Notes under the pieces: model-generated
Seen by the model: the letters and a program-made list of their open reading frames with translations, nothing else
What the model was told of the DNA's origin: nothing
Databases searched by the model: none
Shown here: positions 24,664 through 34,837 of the stretch, in pieces
How positions within the stretch are numbered: the stretch's first letter is position 1
Layout: every line of letters begins with the position of its first letter
Translations under genes and position numbers: made by a program
Assembly: GCA_030262895.1 (NCBI GenBank)
Contig: JAJSZW010000011.1
Span: 1 to 48,704 of the forward strand
Length of the DNA: 48,704 bases
Direction: 5' to 3'
Origin: Deltaproteobacteria bacterium
GTDB lineage: Bacteria > Desulfobacterota > Desulfobacteria > Desulfobacterales > ETH-SRB1

Positions 24664-26079
24664 ATGTTACAAATATATATGAAATTTTATAAAAAAATAT
24701 TCGTTATATTTTCCGCTTTGATTTTATTGGCCGATGTATGTTTTCCAAAAGCGGCTTTATGTATTTCAGTTAAAAAGGAAGAAGAAATGGGGCGTGAGTT
24801 CATGAGGGTTGTTTTAGAACACTTTGAACTCATTGAAGACCCTTTTATTGTTAATTATGTTAATAAGATAGGCAATAAGATTGTCCTGGCTCTTCCTCCT
24901 CAGCCTTTCAATTACCATTTTTATATCATAAAAGAGGATACTTACAATGCTTTTGCGAGTCCTGCGGGTAATATTTTTATAAACAGCGGGCTTTTTGAGG
25001 CAATGGAAAATGAGGAAGAACTTGCAGGAATATTATCCCACGAAATAGCTCATGTCGTATGCCGCCATATTTCTCAACGCATTGAAAGACAATCAAAAAT
25101 TGGCCTTATAACACTTGCAGGTATAGCTGCAGGGATATTCCTTGGATTAGAAGGAGCAGGAACGGCATCCAGCGCATTAACCTTAGGGTCTGTTGCTGCA
25201 GGGCAATCAATTTCTCTTGCATACAGCCGTGAGGATGAAATTCAGGCTGATCAGTTGGGATTAAAATATCTTAACAAAGCAGGATACAGCGGTTCCGGCC
25301 TGTTGACAATGCTGAAGAAGATCAGGAGTAAACAGTGGTTTGGCTCGGACCAGATTCCTACCTATCTGACTACTCATCCGGCTTCGGAAGATCGTATTGT
25401 ATATATCGGGTCCTGGCTTGAAACCAGCGAGAAACAATCAGGGCAGGTGTTTAATATTGATCCTTATGATTTTCAAATAACTCATATGCGGTTTGTTAGT
25501 ATGCACGGAGAGGAGAGCATTGTATTAAAAAAGTTCGAAACCCGGATTGCTGAAAGCCCCTCAGACCCAATGGCGCTTTATGGGTATGGACTTGTACTGG
25601 CAAGGACCGGAAATTTGAAAGATGCAGAAATCAATCTTAAAAAGGCGCTGGAGAAAAGAGCTTTTGATTCTCATCTATTAAAAGATCTTGGAAGGATATA
25701 TTTTCTTGATGGTCGTTATGAAGAAGCATTAAAAACCCTTGAAGCCTCTTTAAGCATAGCGCCGGATGATATGGAATGCCTTTTTTTTCTCGGGCGTACT
25801 CAGACAGGGCTTGGAAGGTATGGAAATGCTGAGAATACATTTGAAAAGCTCATAGAAAAAGATCCGGATTATAATCAGGCGCTGTATTTTCTTGGCGATG
25901 CCTATGGCAGGCATGGCAGGATGGCGGATGCACATTATTATCTCGGGTTATATTACAAAAACGAGGGGAATTTCAAGAATGCCGAATTTCATCTTAAAAG
26001 AGCTTTATTAAATACAAATGACCCGGATAAGAAGCTTAAAATAAAAGAAATACTTAAAGAAATCAGTAAAAATAGGTAG
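24664..26079 (+). CDS. M48 family metalloprotease with TPR repeats (BepA-like)
   Basis: About 471 residues. ATG 24664 is chosen since AAGGA stands 8 bases before it; a TTG six codons upstream is possible. A hydrophobic signal segment (IFVIFSALILLADVCF) directs export. The zinc protease domain has HEIAHVVCRH (HExxH) near residue 130 and REDEIQADQLGL supplying the third ligand. From about residue 290, TPR units follow (YGYGLVLARTGNLKDAE, LGRIYFLDGRYEEALKT, LGRTQTGLGRYGNAENT, LGDAYGRHGRMADAHYY). This matches BepA/YfgC, a periplasmic protease and chaperone in outer-membrane protein quality control. It ends tail-to-tail with the EF-G gene, separated by a hairpin. Confidence 0.92.
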   Translation: MLQIYMKFYKKIFVIFSALILLADVCFPKAALCISVKKEEEMGREFMRVVLEHFELIEDPFIVNYVNKIGNKIVLALPPQPFNYHFYIIKEDTYNAFASPAGNIFINSGLFEAMENEEELAGILSHEIAHVVCRHISQRIERQSKIGLITLAGIAAGIFLGLEGAGTASSALTLGSVAAGQSISLAYSREDEIQADQLGLKYLNKAGYSGSGLLTMLKKIRSKQWFGSDQIPTYLTTHPASEDRIVYIGSWLETSEKQSGQVFNIDPYDFQITHMRFVSMHGEESIVLKKFETRIAESPSDPMALYGYGLVLARTGNLKDAEINLKKALEKRAFDSHLLKDLGRIYFLDGRYEEALKTLEASLSIAPDDMECLFFLGRTQTGLGRYGNAENTFEKLIEKDPDYNQALYFLGDAYGRHGRMADAHYYLGLYYKNEGNFKNAEFHLKRALLNTNDPDKKLKIKEILKEISKNR

Positions 26080-26080
26080 C

Positions 26081-26149
26081 AGGCTGAAGGTAGAAGGTAG
26101 CTTTGGTTCAGCCTTCAGCCTTCGGTCTTCAGCCTTCTACCTTCAGCCT
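26081..26149. terminator. Heptamer-built hairpin between convergent genes
   Basis: AGGCTGAAGGTAGAAGG (26081-26097) pairs perfectly with CCTTCTACCTTCAGCCT (26133-26149); the loop holds further AGCCTTC units. It fills the 75-base gap between the M48 and EF-G stops and could end both transcripts, although no strong T run is present. Confidence 0.55.
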
Positions 26150-26154
26150 ATCCT

Positions 26155-28188
26155 TTATATTCGGTCAAAATGGGAAAACTGCATACTAAATGTCGCTCGA
26201 CCCTGGGTTGCAGATCTTAATGAAGTTGAGTAACCGAACATCTGAGCCAGAGGGATTTTTGCTTTTATTGACTGCAATCCTGATTTAGGCTCTATGGATT
26301 CAATTTTTCCTCCCCGGGAATTAAGATCACCGATAACGTCTCCCATGAAAGATTCCGGAACAAACACTTCAACAGACATAATCGGATCCAGGAGAAAAGG
26401 CTCTCCATTTAATAGAGCCTCTTTGCAGGCCATGGATGCACAAACAGTATATGCGAGTTCCGAGGCAAGCGATTCTTTGCAGGATCCACCTGTAACAATT
26501 GCTTCAATATCTACAACCGGGTATCCCATCAATGCCCCGTTTTCCAGAGATTCCATAACTCCTTTTTCGATGGCATGAATAAAGATTTCAGGGATTGTTT
26601 CAGGGGAAATTTCTGATCTGAATTTTTTGCCCTTTCCTCTGGCCAGCGGCCTGAGTTTCAATCTTACCTCGCCAAAAAGGTGATGCCCGGCGACTTCCTT
26701 GTCAAATACAGCAGACGCTTCAGACTCACCGGCTATGGTTTCTCTGTATACAACCTGTGGCTTCCCTACATTAACGCTTGTGTGAAATTCGCGCTGCATC
26801 CGGCTGATTATGACTTCCATATGAAGTTCTCCCATGCCGGAAAGAATTTTCTGCCCTGTATCTTCGTCTTCACGAAGCCTCAATGTTGGATCTTCCGCCA
26901 GAAATTTATCAAGAACCTGGTCCAATTTTTCCTGGTCGGCATAGGTTTTTGGCTCTATGGCGACAGATATTACGGGTTCATAAAATTCTATCTTTTCAAG
27001 CAATACAGGATGATCGATGTTGCAAAGCGTTTCACCTGTTGAAGATTCTTTTAATCCTATGACCCCGACAATACTGCCTGCACCAGCCTTTTCCACACGT
27101 TCCTTTTTATTGGCATGCATCCTCAGAATGCGGGAAAGTTTCTCTTTTTTCTTGCGAAAAGGATTGTAAACATCGTGACCGGCTTCCATTTTTCCACTGT
27201 ATATTCTGACATAGGAGAGTTTTCTTCCTTCGATCATTGAGACCTTGAATATCAGTGCTGCCAGCGGTTCAGTATTTTTTGCCGGGCATTCAATCGGTTC
27301 GCCGGTATCGGGATGCAATCCTTTAATGGGGGGAATGTCTACAGGGCTGGGAAGGAAACGGATAATTGCATCAAGGAGAGGCTGAATTCCTTTATTTTTC
27401 AGGGCGCTTCCGCATAATACAGGAACCAGATTTAAATTAATCGTTGCCTTTCGTATAGCATTAAGAAGGCTTTCATCGGTGATTGAAGATTCGGAAAGGT
27501 ATGCCTCCATTATTTCGTCATCGACTTCAGCTATTGTTTCAATAAGCTTTTCGCGATATTCATTTGCTTTATCTATATATTCACTAGATATATCTTCAGT
27601 TGAGTATGTAGCTCCAAGTGTGTCATCGTCCCAGATAGTCTGTTTCATTTTAATCAGATCTATTATTCCCACAAAGTTTTCTTCAATTCCGACCGGCAGT
27701 TGCATAATAAGAGGATTTGCATTCAGCTTTTCTTTCATCATATTTATTGTGCCGAAAAAGTCAGCTCCGATTCTGTCCAGCTTGTTGATAAGAGCTATTT
27801 TGGGGACAAAATATTTGTCAGCCTGTCTCCAGACTGTTTCCGATTGCGGCTCCACGCCTCCTACGGCACAGAAAATACCTATGGCGCCGTCAAGTACTCT
27901 CAGAGAGCGTTCTACTTCGATTGTAAAATCAACATGCCCGGGAGTATCTATGATATGGATTTCGCAATCCTTCCAAAGGCAGGTGGTAACGGCAGAAGTA
28001 ATGGTGATGCCTCTTTCCTGTTCATCGGGCATCCAGTCCATTACAGCTTCACCGTTATGTACTTCGCCGATTTTGTGTGATCGGCCGGTATAATAAAGTA
28101 CCCGCTCTGTAACGGTTGTTTTTCCGGCATCAATGTGTGCTATAATACCGATATTTCTTATTCTGTTAATATTGCTTTTTTTCATCAT
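26155..28188 (-). CDS. Elongation factor G (second-type EF-G)
   Basis: A 677-residue translational GTPase. G1 is AHIDAGKTT, switch I holds RGITITSA, G3 is DTPGHVDF and G4 [10 protein letters not shown]; domains II to V follow, with [10 protein letters not shown] and the C-terminal [20 protein letters not shown] typical of EF-G. It drives ribosome translocation or, for some paralogs, ribosome recycling. The usual rpsL-rpsG-tuf neighbours are missing, so this may be an extra EF-G copy rather than the main one. The start overlaps the GerMN gene stop by 4 bp (ATGA). Confidence 0.92.
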   Translation of the reverse strand: MMKKSNINRIRNIGIIAHIDAGKTTVTERVLYYTGRSHKIGEVHNGEAVMDWMPDEQERGITITSAVTTCLWKDCEIHIIDTPGHVDFTIEVERSLRVLDGAIGIFCAVGGVEPQSETVWRQADKYFVPKIALINKLDRIGADFFGTINMMKEKLNANPLIMQLPVGIEENFVGIIDLIKMKQTIWDDDTLGATYSTEDISSEYIDKANEYREKLIETIAEVDDEIMEAYLSESSITDESLLNAIRKATINLNLVPVLCGSALKNKGIQPLLDAIIRFLPSPVDIPPIKGLHPDTGEPIECPAKNTEPLAALIFKVSMIEGRKLSYVRIYSGKMEAGHDVYNPFRKKKEKLSRILRMHANKKERVEKAGAGSIVGVIGLKESSTGETLCNIDHPVLLEKIEFYEPVISVAIEPKTYADQEKLDQVLDKFLAEDPTLRLREDEDTGQKILSGMGELHMEVIISRMQREFHTSVNVGKPQVVYRETIAGESEASAVFDKEVAGHHLFGEVRLKLRPLARGKGKKFRSEISPETIPEIFIHAIEKGVMESLENGALMGYPVVDIEAIVTGGSCKESLASELAYTVCASMACKEALLNGEPFLLDPIMSVEVFVPESFMGDVIGDLNSRGGKIESIEPKSGLQSIKAKIPLAQMFGYSTSLRSATQGRATFSMQFSHFDRI

Positions 28189-28754
28189 CTTATCAATAGC
28201 ATGTTGGCTTTAAGGGGGAAACGCAGATCAATATGGCCTGCCAGAGTCATGGATTCGTGTCCCCCGATCAGTATTTTTACGGCATTGATTCCGGAAATGT
28301 TTAGAGTTAATGAATTAACTATCGAGTATATTGTAATAAGTTCTGTTTTAATTCCGCCGGGATGATGCTCTTTAACCTCTTCTGTTAAGTCTATATAAGC
28401 GGTTCCATCTTGTGTGACATAGAAAGCGCTGAGAGTTGTGCCCACAGGTATTGTTCGCATAAGCCCTTCAAGCGGTCCTTTTATAAGAGCCTCAATTATG
28501 GTTTTGCCGAATTCTGCAGGATCAGGAGATTGAGAGATGGTTCTTTCTTCAGCTATGAGAAAGGAATTGCCTTTATCAGCAAAATATAAATGAACTTTTT
28601 TCTTATCTAATTGTTGTGGGTTTACATTTCGGACATTTTTTTCAAGTTCATTTAAATGCGGCGATTTTTCGGATCTGTTGTGAACAATAAGATATATAGC
28701 GCTTAAAGCTATAATAGCTATTACAATATATAAAATATGACGCTTTCTGCCCAT
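28185..28754 (-). CDS. GerMN domain protein, membrane-anchored
   Basis: A 189-residue protein with an N-terminal membrane helix ([18 protein letters not shown]) after MGRKRH, so it is probably anchored with the rest outside the cytoplasm. Residues about 50-185 fit the GerMN domain: [48 protein letters not shown] and [20 protein letters not shown]. GerMN domains occur in sporulation proteins and in many non-sporulating envelope proteins; the role here is unknown. It overlaps the EF-G gene by 4 bp. Confidence 0.8.
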   Translation of the reverse strand: MGRKRHILYIVIAIIALSAIYLIVHNRSEKSPHLNELEKNVRNVNPQQLDKKKVHLYFADKGNSFLIAEERTISQSPDPAEFGKTIIEALIKGPLEGLMRTIPVGTTLSAFYVTQDGTAYIDLTEEVKEHHPGGIKTELITIYSIVNSLTLNISGINAVKILIGGHESMTLAGHIDLRFPLKANMLLIR

Positions 28755-28763
28755 AATTTAAAG

Positions 28764-28800
28764 AAAAAGCCCGGCATGCAAATGCATAACCGGGCTTTTT
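28764..28800 (-). terminator. Rho-independent terminator after the pyrophosphatase gene
   Basis: AAAAAGCCCGG (28764-28774) and CCGGGCTTTTT (28790-28800) form an 11-bp stem around a loop that itself has GCATGC-like symmetry. On the minus strand it ends in TTTTT, 18 bases after the pyrophosphatase stop. Confidence 0.85.
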
Positions 28801-28817
28801 ATGAAGAATAATAAATA

Positions 28818-29741
28818 CTAGCCTGCAAAGGCTTTTTCGAAATTTGGAACAACCTGTTTTTTGCGGCTCATAACTCCTTCCAGCCAGACTTTTCCACCCT
28901 CTGGAGCAGTTCCAAAAGCCTTTTGGACAACAGCCTCATCATCAGATGCGATAAGCATTTCAGAGCCTTCTTTCATGATGTCGGTCAATAGCAGGAATAC
29001 AGAATGCCTGCCGCCTTCTGCCTTAAGAGCCTTAATATCTTCAGCAAGATCAGGTTTAACACTGTCCAGGATGGACAGGTCAACGACTTCAAGCTGGCCG
29101 ATTCCGACCTTGTTGCCGTTCATATCAAAGTCTTTGTAATCACGCAATACAAGTTCCCTTGCAGGTGTGCCTTCAACTGCTGACTTAACCTTGAACATCT
29201 CCATGCCCAGTGCGGCCAAATCTGATTCGCCGGCGATCTTGGCCAGAGCATCAGCGGCTTCCTTGTCCTGGTCTGTGCAGGTAGCTGACTTGAAAATGAC
29301 TGTATCGCTCAGAATGGCGCACAGCATAATGCCGGCGATAGCCTTGGGGATTTCAACTCCAAAGAATCCATACATTTCTTTTAGCACGGTGCATGTACAG
29401 CCAACAGGCCAAATCCAGCATTCCAGGGGATTTGAAGTGGTTACATCGCCGAGTTTGTGATGGTCAACAATGCCCAGAATTTCAGCATCTTTTAAGTCAT
29501 CCAGACTCTGTGCAAGATCAGAATGATCAACCAGGATAACCTGCTTGCCGGCGCCGCTGGTTATGATTTCGGGTGCGCTGACTCCGAATTTTTCCAGAAT
29601 AAAGTTGGATTCAGGATTCAAGTCGCCCTGTACAACGGGAACAGCCTCAACGCCTATCTTGCTTTTCAGATCAGCAAGAGCAATAGCGGCACACACAGAA
29701 TCACTATCAGGATTTTTGTGCCCGTAAACATAAACTGCCAT
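28818..29741 (-). CDS. ppaC: Manganese-dependent inorganic pyrophosphatase
   Basis: A 307-residue family II pyrophosphatase, hydrolysing PPi to two phosphates with Mn2+ or Co2+. The DHH domain shows GHKNPDSDSVCAAIAL, ILVDHSDLAQSL and GIVDHHKLGD (DHH motif). The DHHA2 C-terminal domain has GRHSVFLLLTDI and the final SRKKQVVPNFEKAF, with the SRKKQ motif that binds substrate. No CBS insert is present, so it is the short form. GGGAGG lies upstream of the ATG. In sulfate reducers this enzyme pulls sulfate activation by removing PPi. Confidence 0.95.
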   Translation of the reverse strand: MAVYVYGHKNPDSDSVCAAIALADLKSKIGVEAVPVVQGDLNPESNFILEKFGVSAPEIITSGAGKQVILVDHSDLAQSLDDLKDAEILGIVDHHKLGDVTTSNPLECWIWPVGCTCTVLKEMYGFFGVEIPKAIAGIMLCAILSDTVIFKSATCTDQDKEAADALAKIAGESDLAALGMEMFKVKSAVEGTPARELVLRDYKDFDMNGNKVGIGQLEVVDLSILDSVKPDLAEDIKALKAEGGRHSVFLLLTDIMKEGSEMLIASDDEAVVQKAFGTAPEGGKVWLEGVMSRKKQVVPNFEKAFAG

Positions 29742-30006
29742 ATTAAACCTCCCAAATTTTTAATTAAATTTTACTATTTTACTGCCAGACTAATTGCCAA
29801 ACTATAGTTAAAAAATATCTTTTGTCAAATGGCATAATATGGTGCTGGTGTCAAGAAGCAAAAACCGGAAATTTTGTAAATTGTATTCAGTTTAACTGAT
29901 TCATTCATCAATTTTTTTTTGCAAATACATAATTATTATTGTAGATAGGCAGGTAACGCATTTTTCGAATTTTCCGACAATTCTTTTATAACGCAGGAGG
30001 ATTTCC

Positions 30007-30834
30007 ATGTGGGAATATACTGATGAAGTAAAAGATCATTTCCTTAACCCTCGAAACGTTGGCATCATTGAAGATCCTGATGGTATGGGGGAAGTTGGTT
30101 CCATGGCGTGTGGTGACGCCCTGAAACTTTTTTTTAAACTTGATGAAAACAAAAAAATCAAGGATGCAAAATTCCAGACTTTTGGCTGTGCCAGCGCAAT
30201 TGCATCTTCATCGGCTTTAACCGAAATAATAAAAGGTCTTACACTGGAAGAAGCTAAAAAGGTTACAAATGAAGATATTGCCGATTTTCTCGGAGGTCTT
30301 CCAAAAGAAAAAATGCATTGTTCGGTTTTGGGCAGAGATGCACTTGAAAAAGCGATTGCCAATTACCTCGGCGAGGAAGATAAAAGGATTGAGGGTGAAA
30401 TTGTATGCGAGTGTTTTGGTGTAACCGACCTGGAAATAGAACGTGCTGTCAGGGAGAACGATCTTTCAACGATTGAGGATGTCACTAATTATATCAAAGC
30501 AGGCGGAGGGTGCGGCAATTGCCACGAAAAAATTCAGGAAATAATAGACTCGATACTTGGCAGAGAACATCCTGTGAAGAAAAAACCGGCAAAGTTGACC
30601 AATATTCAGAAAATCAAGATGATTGAAGAGACTTTTGAGCGTGAAATCAAGCCCGCTTTGAAAAAGGATGGTGGTGATATCAAGCTTATCGATGTGGATG
30701 GAAATATAGTTTTTGTGAGATTGCAAGGCATGTGTGCGTCATGCAGCAAATCACAGGTAACCCTTAAGCATTATGTAGAGACAAAACTTCGAGAACTTGT
30801 TTCTTCCGAGCTTGTAGTTGAGGAGGTCCAGTAA
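30007..30834 (+). CDS. nifU: NifU Fe-S cluster scaffold
   Basis: A 275-residue three-domain NifU. The N-terminal IscU-like domain has GSMACGDALK, QTFGCASAIASSSALTE and MHCSVLG with the three cluster Cys. The middle [2Fe-2S] domain has CECFGVTD and GGGCGNCHEKI. The C-terminal Nfu domain has KKDGGDIKLIDVDGNIVFVR and GMCASCSKSQVTLK (CxxC). It assembles [Fe-S] clusters for transfer to target proteins. AGGAGG stands 6 bases before the ATG. Its TAA overlaps the nifS ATG by one base, so both are coupled. Confidence 0.95.
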   Translation: MWEYTDEVKDHFLNPRNVGIIEDPDGMGEVGSMACGDALKLFFKLDENKKIKDAKFQTFGCASAIASSSALTEIIKGLTLEEAKKVTNEDIADFLGGLPKEKMHCSVLGRDALEKAIANYLGEEDKRIEGEIVCECFGVTDLEIERAVRENDLSTIEDVTNYIKAGGGCGNCHEKIQEIIDSILGREHPVKKKPAKLTNIQKIKMIEETFEREIKPALKKDGGDIKLIDVDGNIVFVRLQGMCASCSKSQVTLKHYVETKLRELVSSELVVEEVQ

Positions 30835-31991
30835 TGAAAATTATTTATGTTGACAACAATGCCACTACACAGGTTGCTCCTGAAGTTCTTCAAGAGATGC
30901 TTCCATACTTTACTGAAACCTACGGAAATCCTTCAAGTATACACTCCTTTGGCGGAAATGTAAGTTACAAATTAAAGGAAGCACGTGCGAGAGTGGCGGC
31001 TCTTTTGAGGGCTGCACCAGAGGAAATCGTATTTACCGGTTGCGGTACTGAAAGTGACAATACCGCAATAAAGGCAGCAATATTGTCGAGCCCTGATAAG
31101 AAGCATATCATAACCACACGGGTTGAGCACCCTGCCATTAAAAATTTGTACGAATATCTTTCAAAGAAGGGTTATCGTGTGACATTTGTTCCGGTTGACA
31201 GAAAGGGAAATCTGGATATTGATTTTCTTTATAAAAATCTCAGTGAAGATACGGCTGTTGTCAGTATTATGTGGGCAAACAATGAGACAGGAGTTATTTT
31301 TCCGATAGAAGAAATCGTTGCAGTTATAAAGGAAAGGGGGATTATTTTTCATACAGATGCTGTCCAGGCGGTTGGAAAGATTCCTGTTGATGTGAGTAAG
31401 GTAAATGTGGACATGCTTTCGATTTCGGGCCACAAGATTCATGCGCCTAAAGGCGTAGGCGCTCTATACATACGCAAGGGAACCAAATTTTTTCCTTTTT
31501 TAATAGGGGGGCATCAGGAAAAGGGCCGAAGGGGAGGAACGGAAAATGTTGCTTCCATTATAGGACTTGGAAGGGCCGGTGAGTTGGCGGCTGATAATTT
31601 AGAGGTGGAAAGCGGCAGGGTAAAGTTTTTAAGAGATAAGCTTGAAAATGGAATTTTAAAACGCGTACCGAATTCAATGGTAAATGGAGACATAGAGAAT
31701 CGTCTTCCGAATACTACAAGCATAAGCTTTGAATTTGTTGAAGGCGAGGCTATTCTTTTGATGATGGATGAATTTGGCATTTGTGCTTCATCGGGGTCGG
31801 CATGCACATCAGGTTCACTGGAACCTTCGCATGTCTTACGCGCAATGGGTGTGCCGTTTACTGCTGCTCATGGCTCTATTCGTTTCAGCCTGAGCAAATA
31901 TAATACCCAAGAGGAGATAAATTATATAATTGAAAAGCTTCCGCCTATTATTGCCCGCTTGAGAGAGCTTTCTCCCTTTTGGGATAAGTAA
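30834..31991 (+). CDS. nifS: Cysteine desulfurase NifS
   Basis: A 385-residue PLP-dependent enzyme that takes sulfur from cysteine for Fe-S assembly on NifU. Marks are VDNNATTQVAPEVL, the HITTRVEHPA loop, MWANNETGVIFP, the PLP Lys of SISGHKIHAPKGVGALY near residue 203 and the catalytic Cys loop CASSGSACTSGSLEPSHVL (class I type). It forms an operon with nifU. No nitrogenase genes are nearby, so this pair most likely serves general Fe-S assembly, including hydrogenase clusters. Confidence 0.95.
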   Translation: MKIIYVDNNATTQVAPEVLQEMLPYFTETYGNPSSIHSFGGNVSYKLKEARARVAALLRAAPEEIVFTGCGTESDNTAIKAAILSSPDKKHIITTRVEHPAIKNLYEYLSKKGYRVTFVPVDRKGNLDIDFLYKNLSEDTAVVSIMWANNETGVIFPIEEIVAVIKERGIIFHTDAVQAVGKIPVDVSKVNVDMLSISGHKIHAPKGVGALYIRKGTKFFPFLIGGHQEKGRRGGTENVASIIGLGRAGELAADNLEVESGRVKFLRDKLENGILKRVPNSMVNGDIENRLPNTTSISFEFVEGEAILLMMDEFGICASSGSACTSGSLEPSHVLRAMGVPFTAAHGSIRFSLSKYNTQEEINYIIEKLPPIIARLRELSPFWDK

Positions 31992-32011
31992 TTTATTTCA
32001 TCTCTCCCTAA

Positions 32012-32039
32012 TTTCTACTTTCCAATTTCAAGTTTCAAG
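32012..32039. repeat. Heptamer array (TTTCAAG type)
   Basis: Four 7-base units, TTTCTAC, TTTCCAA, TTTCAAG, TTTCAAG, follow nifS. The same units make the inner arm of the element at 23655-23855. No inverted partner is seen here. Confidence 0.6.
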
Positions 32040-32078
32040 ACGTGAACGGCTACTTTTTCTTTGCGTTAAAACTGTATC

Positions 32079-32139
32079 GAGGATTAAAATTTGAGCCTGA
32101 CACAGAAATGGGCAAAAGAGGCCGTTTTCCAAAGGTCTC
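32079..32139 (+). repeat. Dispersed repeat copy B
   Basis: Starts GAGGATTAAAATTTGAG and ends CAAAGGTCTCG; related to the minus-strand copy at 16859-16922. It directly precedes the truncated ppsR copy. Confidence 0.5.
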
Positions 32140-32150
32140 GCTGGGAAAGT

Positions 32151-32345
32151 AAAGGAAATTTTTCCTCATTGAAATTGATTCCGGGAAACTGGCAGATAAG
32201 GGCCTTGCCGAGGTTATTGGCCACAATGCCGGTTCCGTCCGAAATGTAGTATATGTCTTTGGATTTCCTCATGTCTTTTCCCTCCCCCAAAAGACTACCA
32301 CAGACACCAATGAGCTGCAAGGCATAGCGTAATTGGAAAACACAG
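32151..32345 (-). pseudogene. Truncated duplicate of the ppsR 5' end
   Basis: Bases 32151-32345 closely match 43403-43602, covering the ppsR leader and first 40 codons. The start ATG is at 32272 and reads MRKSKDIYYISDGTGIVANN, then GKALICQFPGINFNEEKF, after which the match ends. Differences from the full gene include V7I and K31G. It is in the same orientation as the full gene 11 kb away, so the two copies form a direct repeat around the hydrogenase block. Confidence 0.85.
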
Positions 32346-32365
32346 CCATTTCATCGCACTTTCGA

Positions 32366-33895
32366 TTAATATTTGTTTTTGGGTTTTATTATTTCTTTCT
32401 CACCTTCCGTGTAATCTGTTTTAAATGTGGACATGGTGGATGTCAATTCTTCGGCCTGAGCAGCATTCTGCTGGGTTGTCTCGTCCATTTCTGCCAGCGC
32501 TTTTGTCACTTGCTCAATCCCTTGAGCCTGCTCTTGTGAGGATATTGATATCTCCGCTACCAATTCTGTTGCTTTTTTGCTTCTTTCCGCCACATCTGCG
32601 AATGCCTCGCTCGTTCCACCTACCAGCTCACCCCCTTGCGCAATCTTTTCTACGGTATTCTCAATCATTCCTTGCGTGTTTCTGGCTGCTTCTGCCGACC
32701 TCAAAGCCAGGTTCCTTACTTCCTCCGCCACCACGGCAAAACCGGCCCCGACTTCGTCGCCTGCCCGGGCAGCTTCCACAGCCGCATTCAGAGCAAGAAG
32801 ATTCGTCTGAAAGGCAATTTCATCAATTGTCTTGATAATCTTTGAGGTTTCCTCGCTTGCCATAGATATCTCTCTCATACATGTAGTCAGCTCGGTCATG
32901 GAACCATTGGCCTGTTCAACAACCTTGTTTGCGTCCTTCATGATATTGTCTGCCTGACCGGCATTGTCTGCGTTTCGCTTTGTCATAGAAGCTATTTCTT
33001 CGATTGACGCAGATGTCTCTTCCACAGTGCTTGCTTGTTGGCTTGCTCCGCTTCCTACCACGACAGCCGTCATTTGCACACGTGAAATCACCTTGTTCAG
33101 ATTTTCAATAAAAAAGTTAAAGAGGCTTGCCAACTCACCTATTTCATCGTTTGTCTTAATCGGTATTCGACGGGTAAGATCGCCTTCATCCTCTTCGTAT
33201 AATTTCAGCAGACCGACAAATTTACCCAGCGGCTGACCCACAAATCTTCGCATCAGGAAATACATTGCAACTACCAAGACAAGAACAATTGCGAGCAGTG
33301 TGAGCAAGGAATTCCTGAGAGAACTACTTTTTATCTCTGATATCGTCTTTTGAGCCTGCTTTTCCGCTTTGGCTAAAAACTTTGTTGAAAACCTGAAGTT
33401 GGTAATTCCTCCAATTTCTCCAGTTTTCCAACTCGTATGACAGCGTATGCAATCACCGGTGATGGTTTGAGGTTGAAAAATCTCAATTTCACCTTCCGTG
33501 GAGCGTAGAAGCATTTTGGGCTCAGCCATCAGAAGGCTTTTGATATTGTCGGGAAGGCGTTTTTTTAAAAAAGAAGGGCCCGAGGAATGAGATACGATTC
33601 CATCCCGGTCGTACAGAGAGAATTCCAGCAGGCCTTCCACATCGTGTTGCGCTTCAAGGAGCTTCGTGAATTTCTCCATTTCTCCCCTTTCAAGGGATCC
33701 TGCAACAGCCTGTTCCACAGATCGGAATATGTTCTTGGCGCTTATTTCTTCTCTTTCCTTGAGTAGCTTCATATTTGATTGCGCAAGGTCGGAAACTACG
33801 CCTGTTACGTTCAAATATTGCACGACCTGCGCGGTCGCTACCACAACGACCAGACTCACAAGAAGAGATAGGATCAATTTCGTATGAAGTTTCAT
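32366..33895 (-). CDS. Methyl-accepting chemotaxis protein with periplasmic c-type haem sensor (DcrA-like)
   Basis: A 509-residue chemoreceptor. Membrane helices lie at about 7-26 and 197-215. The periplasmic domain between them contains CIRCH (residues 149-153), a c-haem attachment site, in a PAS-like sensor with [14 protein letters not shown] (about 216-268) and the signalling hairpin ([20 protein letters not shown]) follow. DcrA of Desulfovibrio vulgaris is a known c-haem receptor for oxygen/redox. The hairpin tip reads GDEVGAGF, one residue longer than the usual GExGAGF. The ATG has GGGAGAG before it, inside the end of the hydrogenase small-subunit gene, whose stop lies 3 bases upstream. 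The receptor is therefore very likely cotranslated with the hydrogenase, and may sense its redox output. Confidence 0.92.
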   Translation of the reverse strand: MKLHTKLILSLLVSLVVVVATAQVVQYLNVTGVVSDLAQSNMKLLKEREEISAKNIFRSVEQAVAGSLERGEMEKFTKLLEAQHDVEGLLEFSLYDRDGIVSHSSGPSFLKKRLPDNIKSLLMAEPKMLLRSTEGEIEIFQPQTITGDCIRCHTSWKTGEIGGITNFRFSTKFLAKAEKQAQKTISEIKSSSLRNSLLTLLAIVLVLVVAMYFLMRRFVGQPLGKFVGLLKLYEEDEGDLTRRIPIKTNDEIGELASLFNFFIENLNKVISRVQMTAVVVGSGASQQASTVEETSASIEEIASMTKRNADNAGQADNIMKDANKVVEQANGSMTELTTCMREISMASEETSKIIKTIDEIAFQTNLLALNAAVEAARAGDEVGAGFAVVAEEVRNLALRSAEAARNTQGMIENTVEKIAQGGELVGGTSEAFADVAERSKKATELVAEISISSQEQAQGIEQVTKALAEMDETTQQNAAQAEELTSTMSTFKTDYTEGEKEIIKPKNKY

Positions 33896-33898
33896 ATA

Positions 33899-34819
33899 CT
33901 ACTCTCCCGTTTTTTTACTTAATGTTGCCTTTCTGTAAAAAGGAAACGATGCGCTGGCTGCAAAATTTTCCGAGGTACAACCAATGCATGGGGCGCCTGC
34001 TTTGATACAGGAATTGGTTCCCGAATTCCAGAGCCTTAAGGTGCAGTCAGCGTGTGTAACCGGCCCGAGGCAACCCAACATGAAGAGACAACCATCTTCT
34101 GAAAAGGTTTCCGCAAAATTTTCTCGTTCATAGTCCGCAAAACGGGGACATTGGTCATGAATCAACCTTGAGAAAAACATCTTGGGGCGTCCCTTTTTGT
34201 CCAACTGCGGGATGCCGAATTTGAGTAAATGCACTAAAGTGCCTACAATCCAGTCAGGATGGGCCGGACACCCCGGCAACAGGATAAGAGGTTTTGAAAC
34301 CCCGTTTTTCTTGAGAAAGTCAGGTACACTCATGGAGCCTGTGGGATTATTCTCCGCTGCCGGAATGCCGCCAAATGTCGCACATGTGCCGACAGCGATT
34401 ATCGCCTTGGCATTTTTTGCTGCACGCAAAATCTGTTCCGTGAAAAGCTCTCCGCCCACAACACATGCTTCGGGCATACCTTCCGGCACGCTCCCCTCGA
34501 CAACAAGAAGATATCCCCCGTGATCTATGCTGCGATTGAGAACCTGCATGCTCACATCCCCTGTCGAGGCAGATATGGTAGAATGAAAAAGCAAAGAGAT
34601 ATATCCGGACAAAATTTGTGCAGGGCCGGGTTCTTCACTATTCAACAAAGAAACAGAGCAGCCGGAGCAGCTTTGCCCCTGCAACCACAAAACCGGGGCG
34701 TTGCCTGCGGACAGTTGTTCCAGAGCTTCGGCGATCTTTGGTATAGCGGTTGTCCCAAGCCCCATCATGGCCGCCATTTTTGCGCTTAGTTCCAAAAATT
34801 TTCTGCGAGTGATATCCAT
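33899..34819 (-). CDS. Periplasmic [NiFe] hydrogenase small subunit
   Basis: A 306-residue electron-transfer subunit. The Tat signal DITRRKFLELSAKM exports the folded pair across the membrane. The proximal [4Fe-4S] ligands are in CSGCSVSLLNSEEP (C51, C54), GTCATFGG and PGCPAHPDW. The distal and medial clusters are in DQCPRFADYE, FMLGCLGPVTHADC and CIKAGAPCIGC. The C-terminus has no membrane anchor, and no cytochrome b or c3 gene is adjacent. It follows the large-subunit gene by 18 bases, the reverse of the small-then-large order usual for group 1 enzymes, and is followed at once by a c-haem chemoreceptor. Confidence 0.93.
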   Translation of the reverse strand: MDITRRKFLELSAKMAAMMGLGTTAIPKIAEALEQLSAGNAPVLWLQGQSCSGCSVSLLNSEEPGPAQILSGYISLLFHSTISASTGDVSMQVLNRSIDHGGYLLVVEGSVPEGMPEACVVGGELFTEQILRAAKNAKAIIAVGTCATFGGIPAAENNPTGSMSVPDFLKKNGVSKPLILLPGCPAHPDWIVGTLVHLLKFGIPQLDKKGRPKMFFSRLIHDQCPRFADYERENFAETFSEDGCLFMLGCLGPVTHADCTLRLWNSGTNSCIKAGAPCIGCTSENFAASASFPFYRKATLSKKTGE

Positions 34820-34837
34820 AAGAAATGCGTCTCCTTG

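Noticed and set aside
29742..30006. Riboswitch or IscR-type operator before nifU
   Set aside because: The gap is AT-rich with a usable ribosome site, but no conserved riboswitch core or clear operator palindrome is visible.
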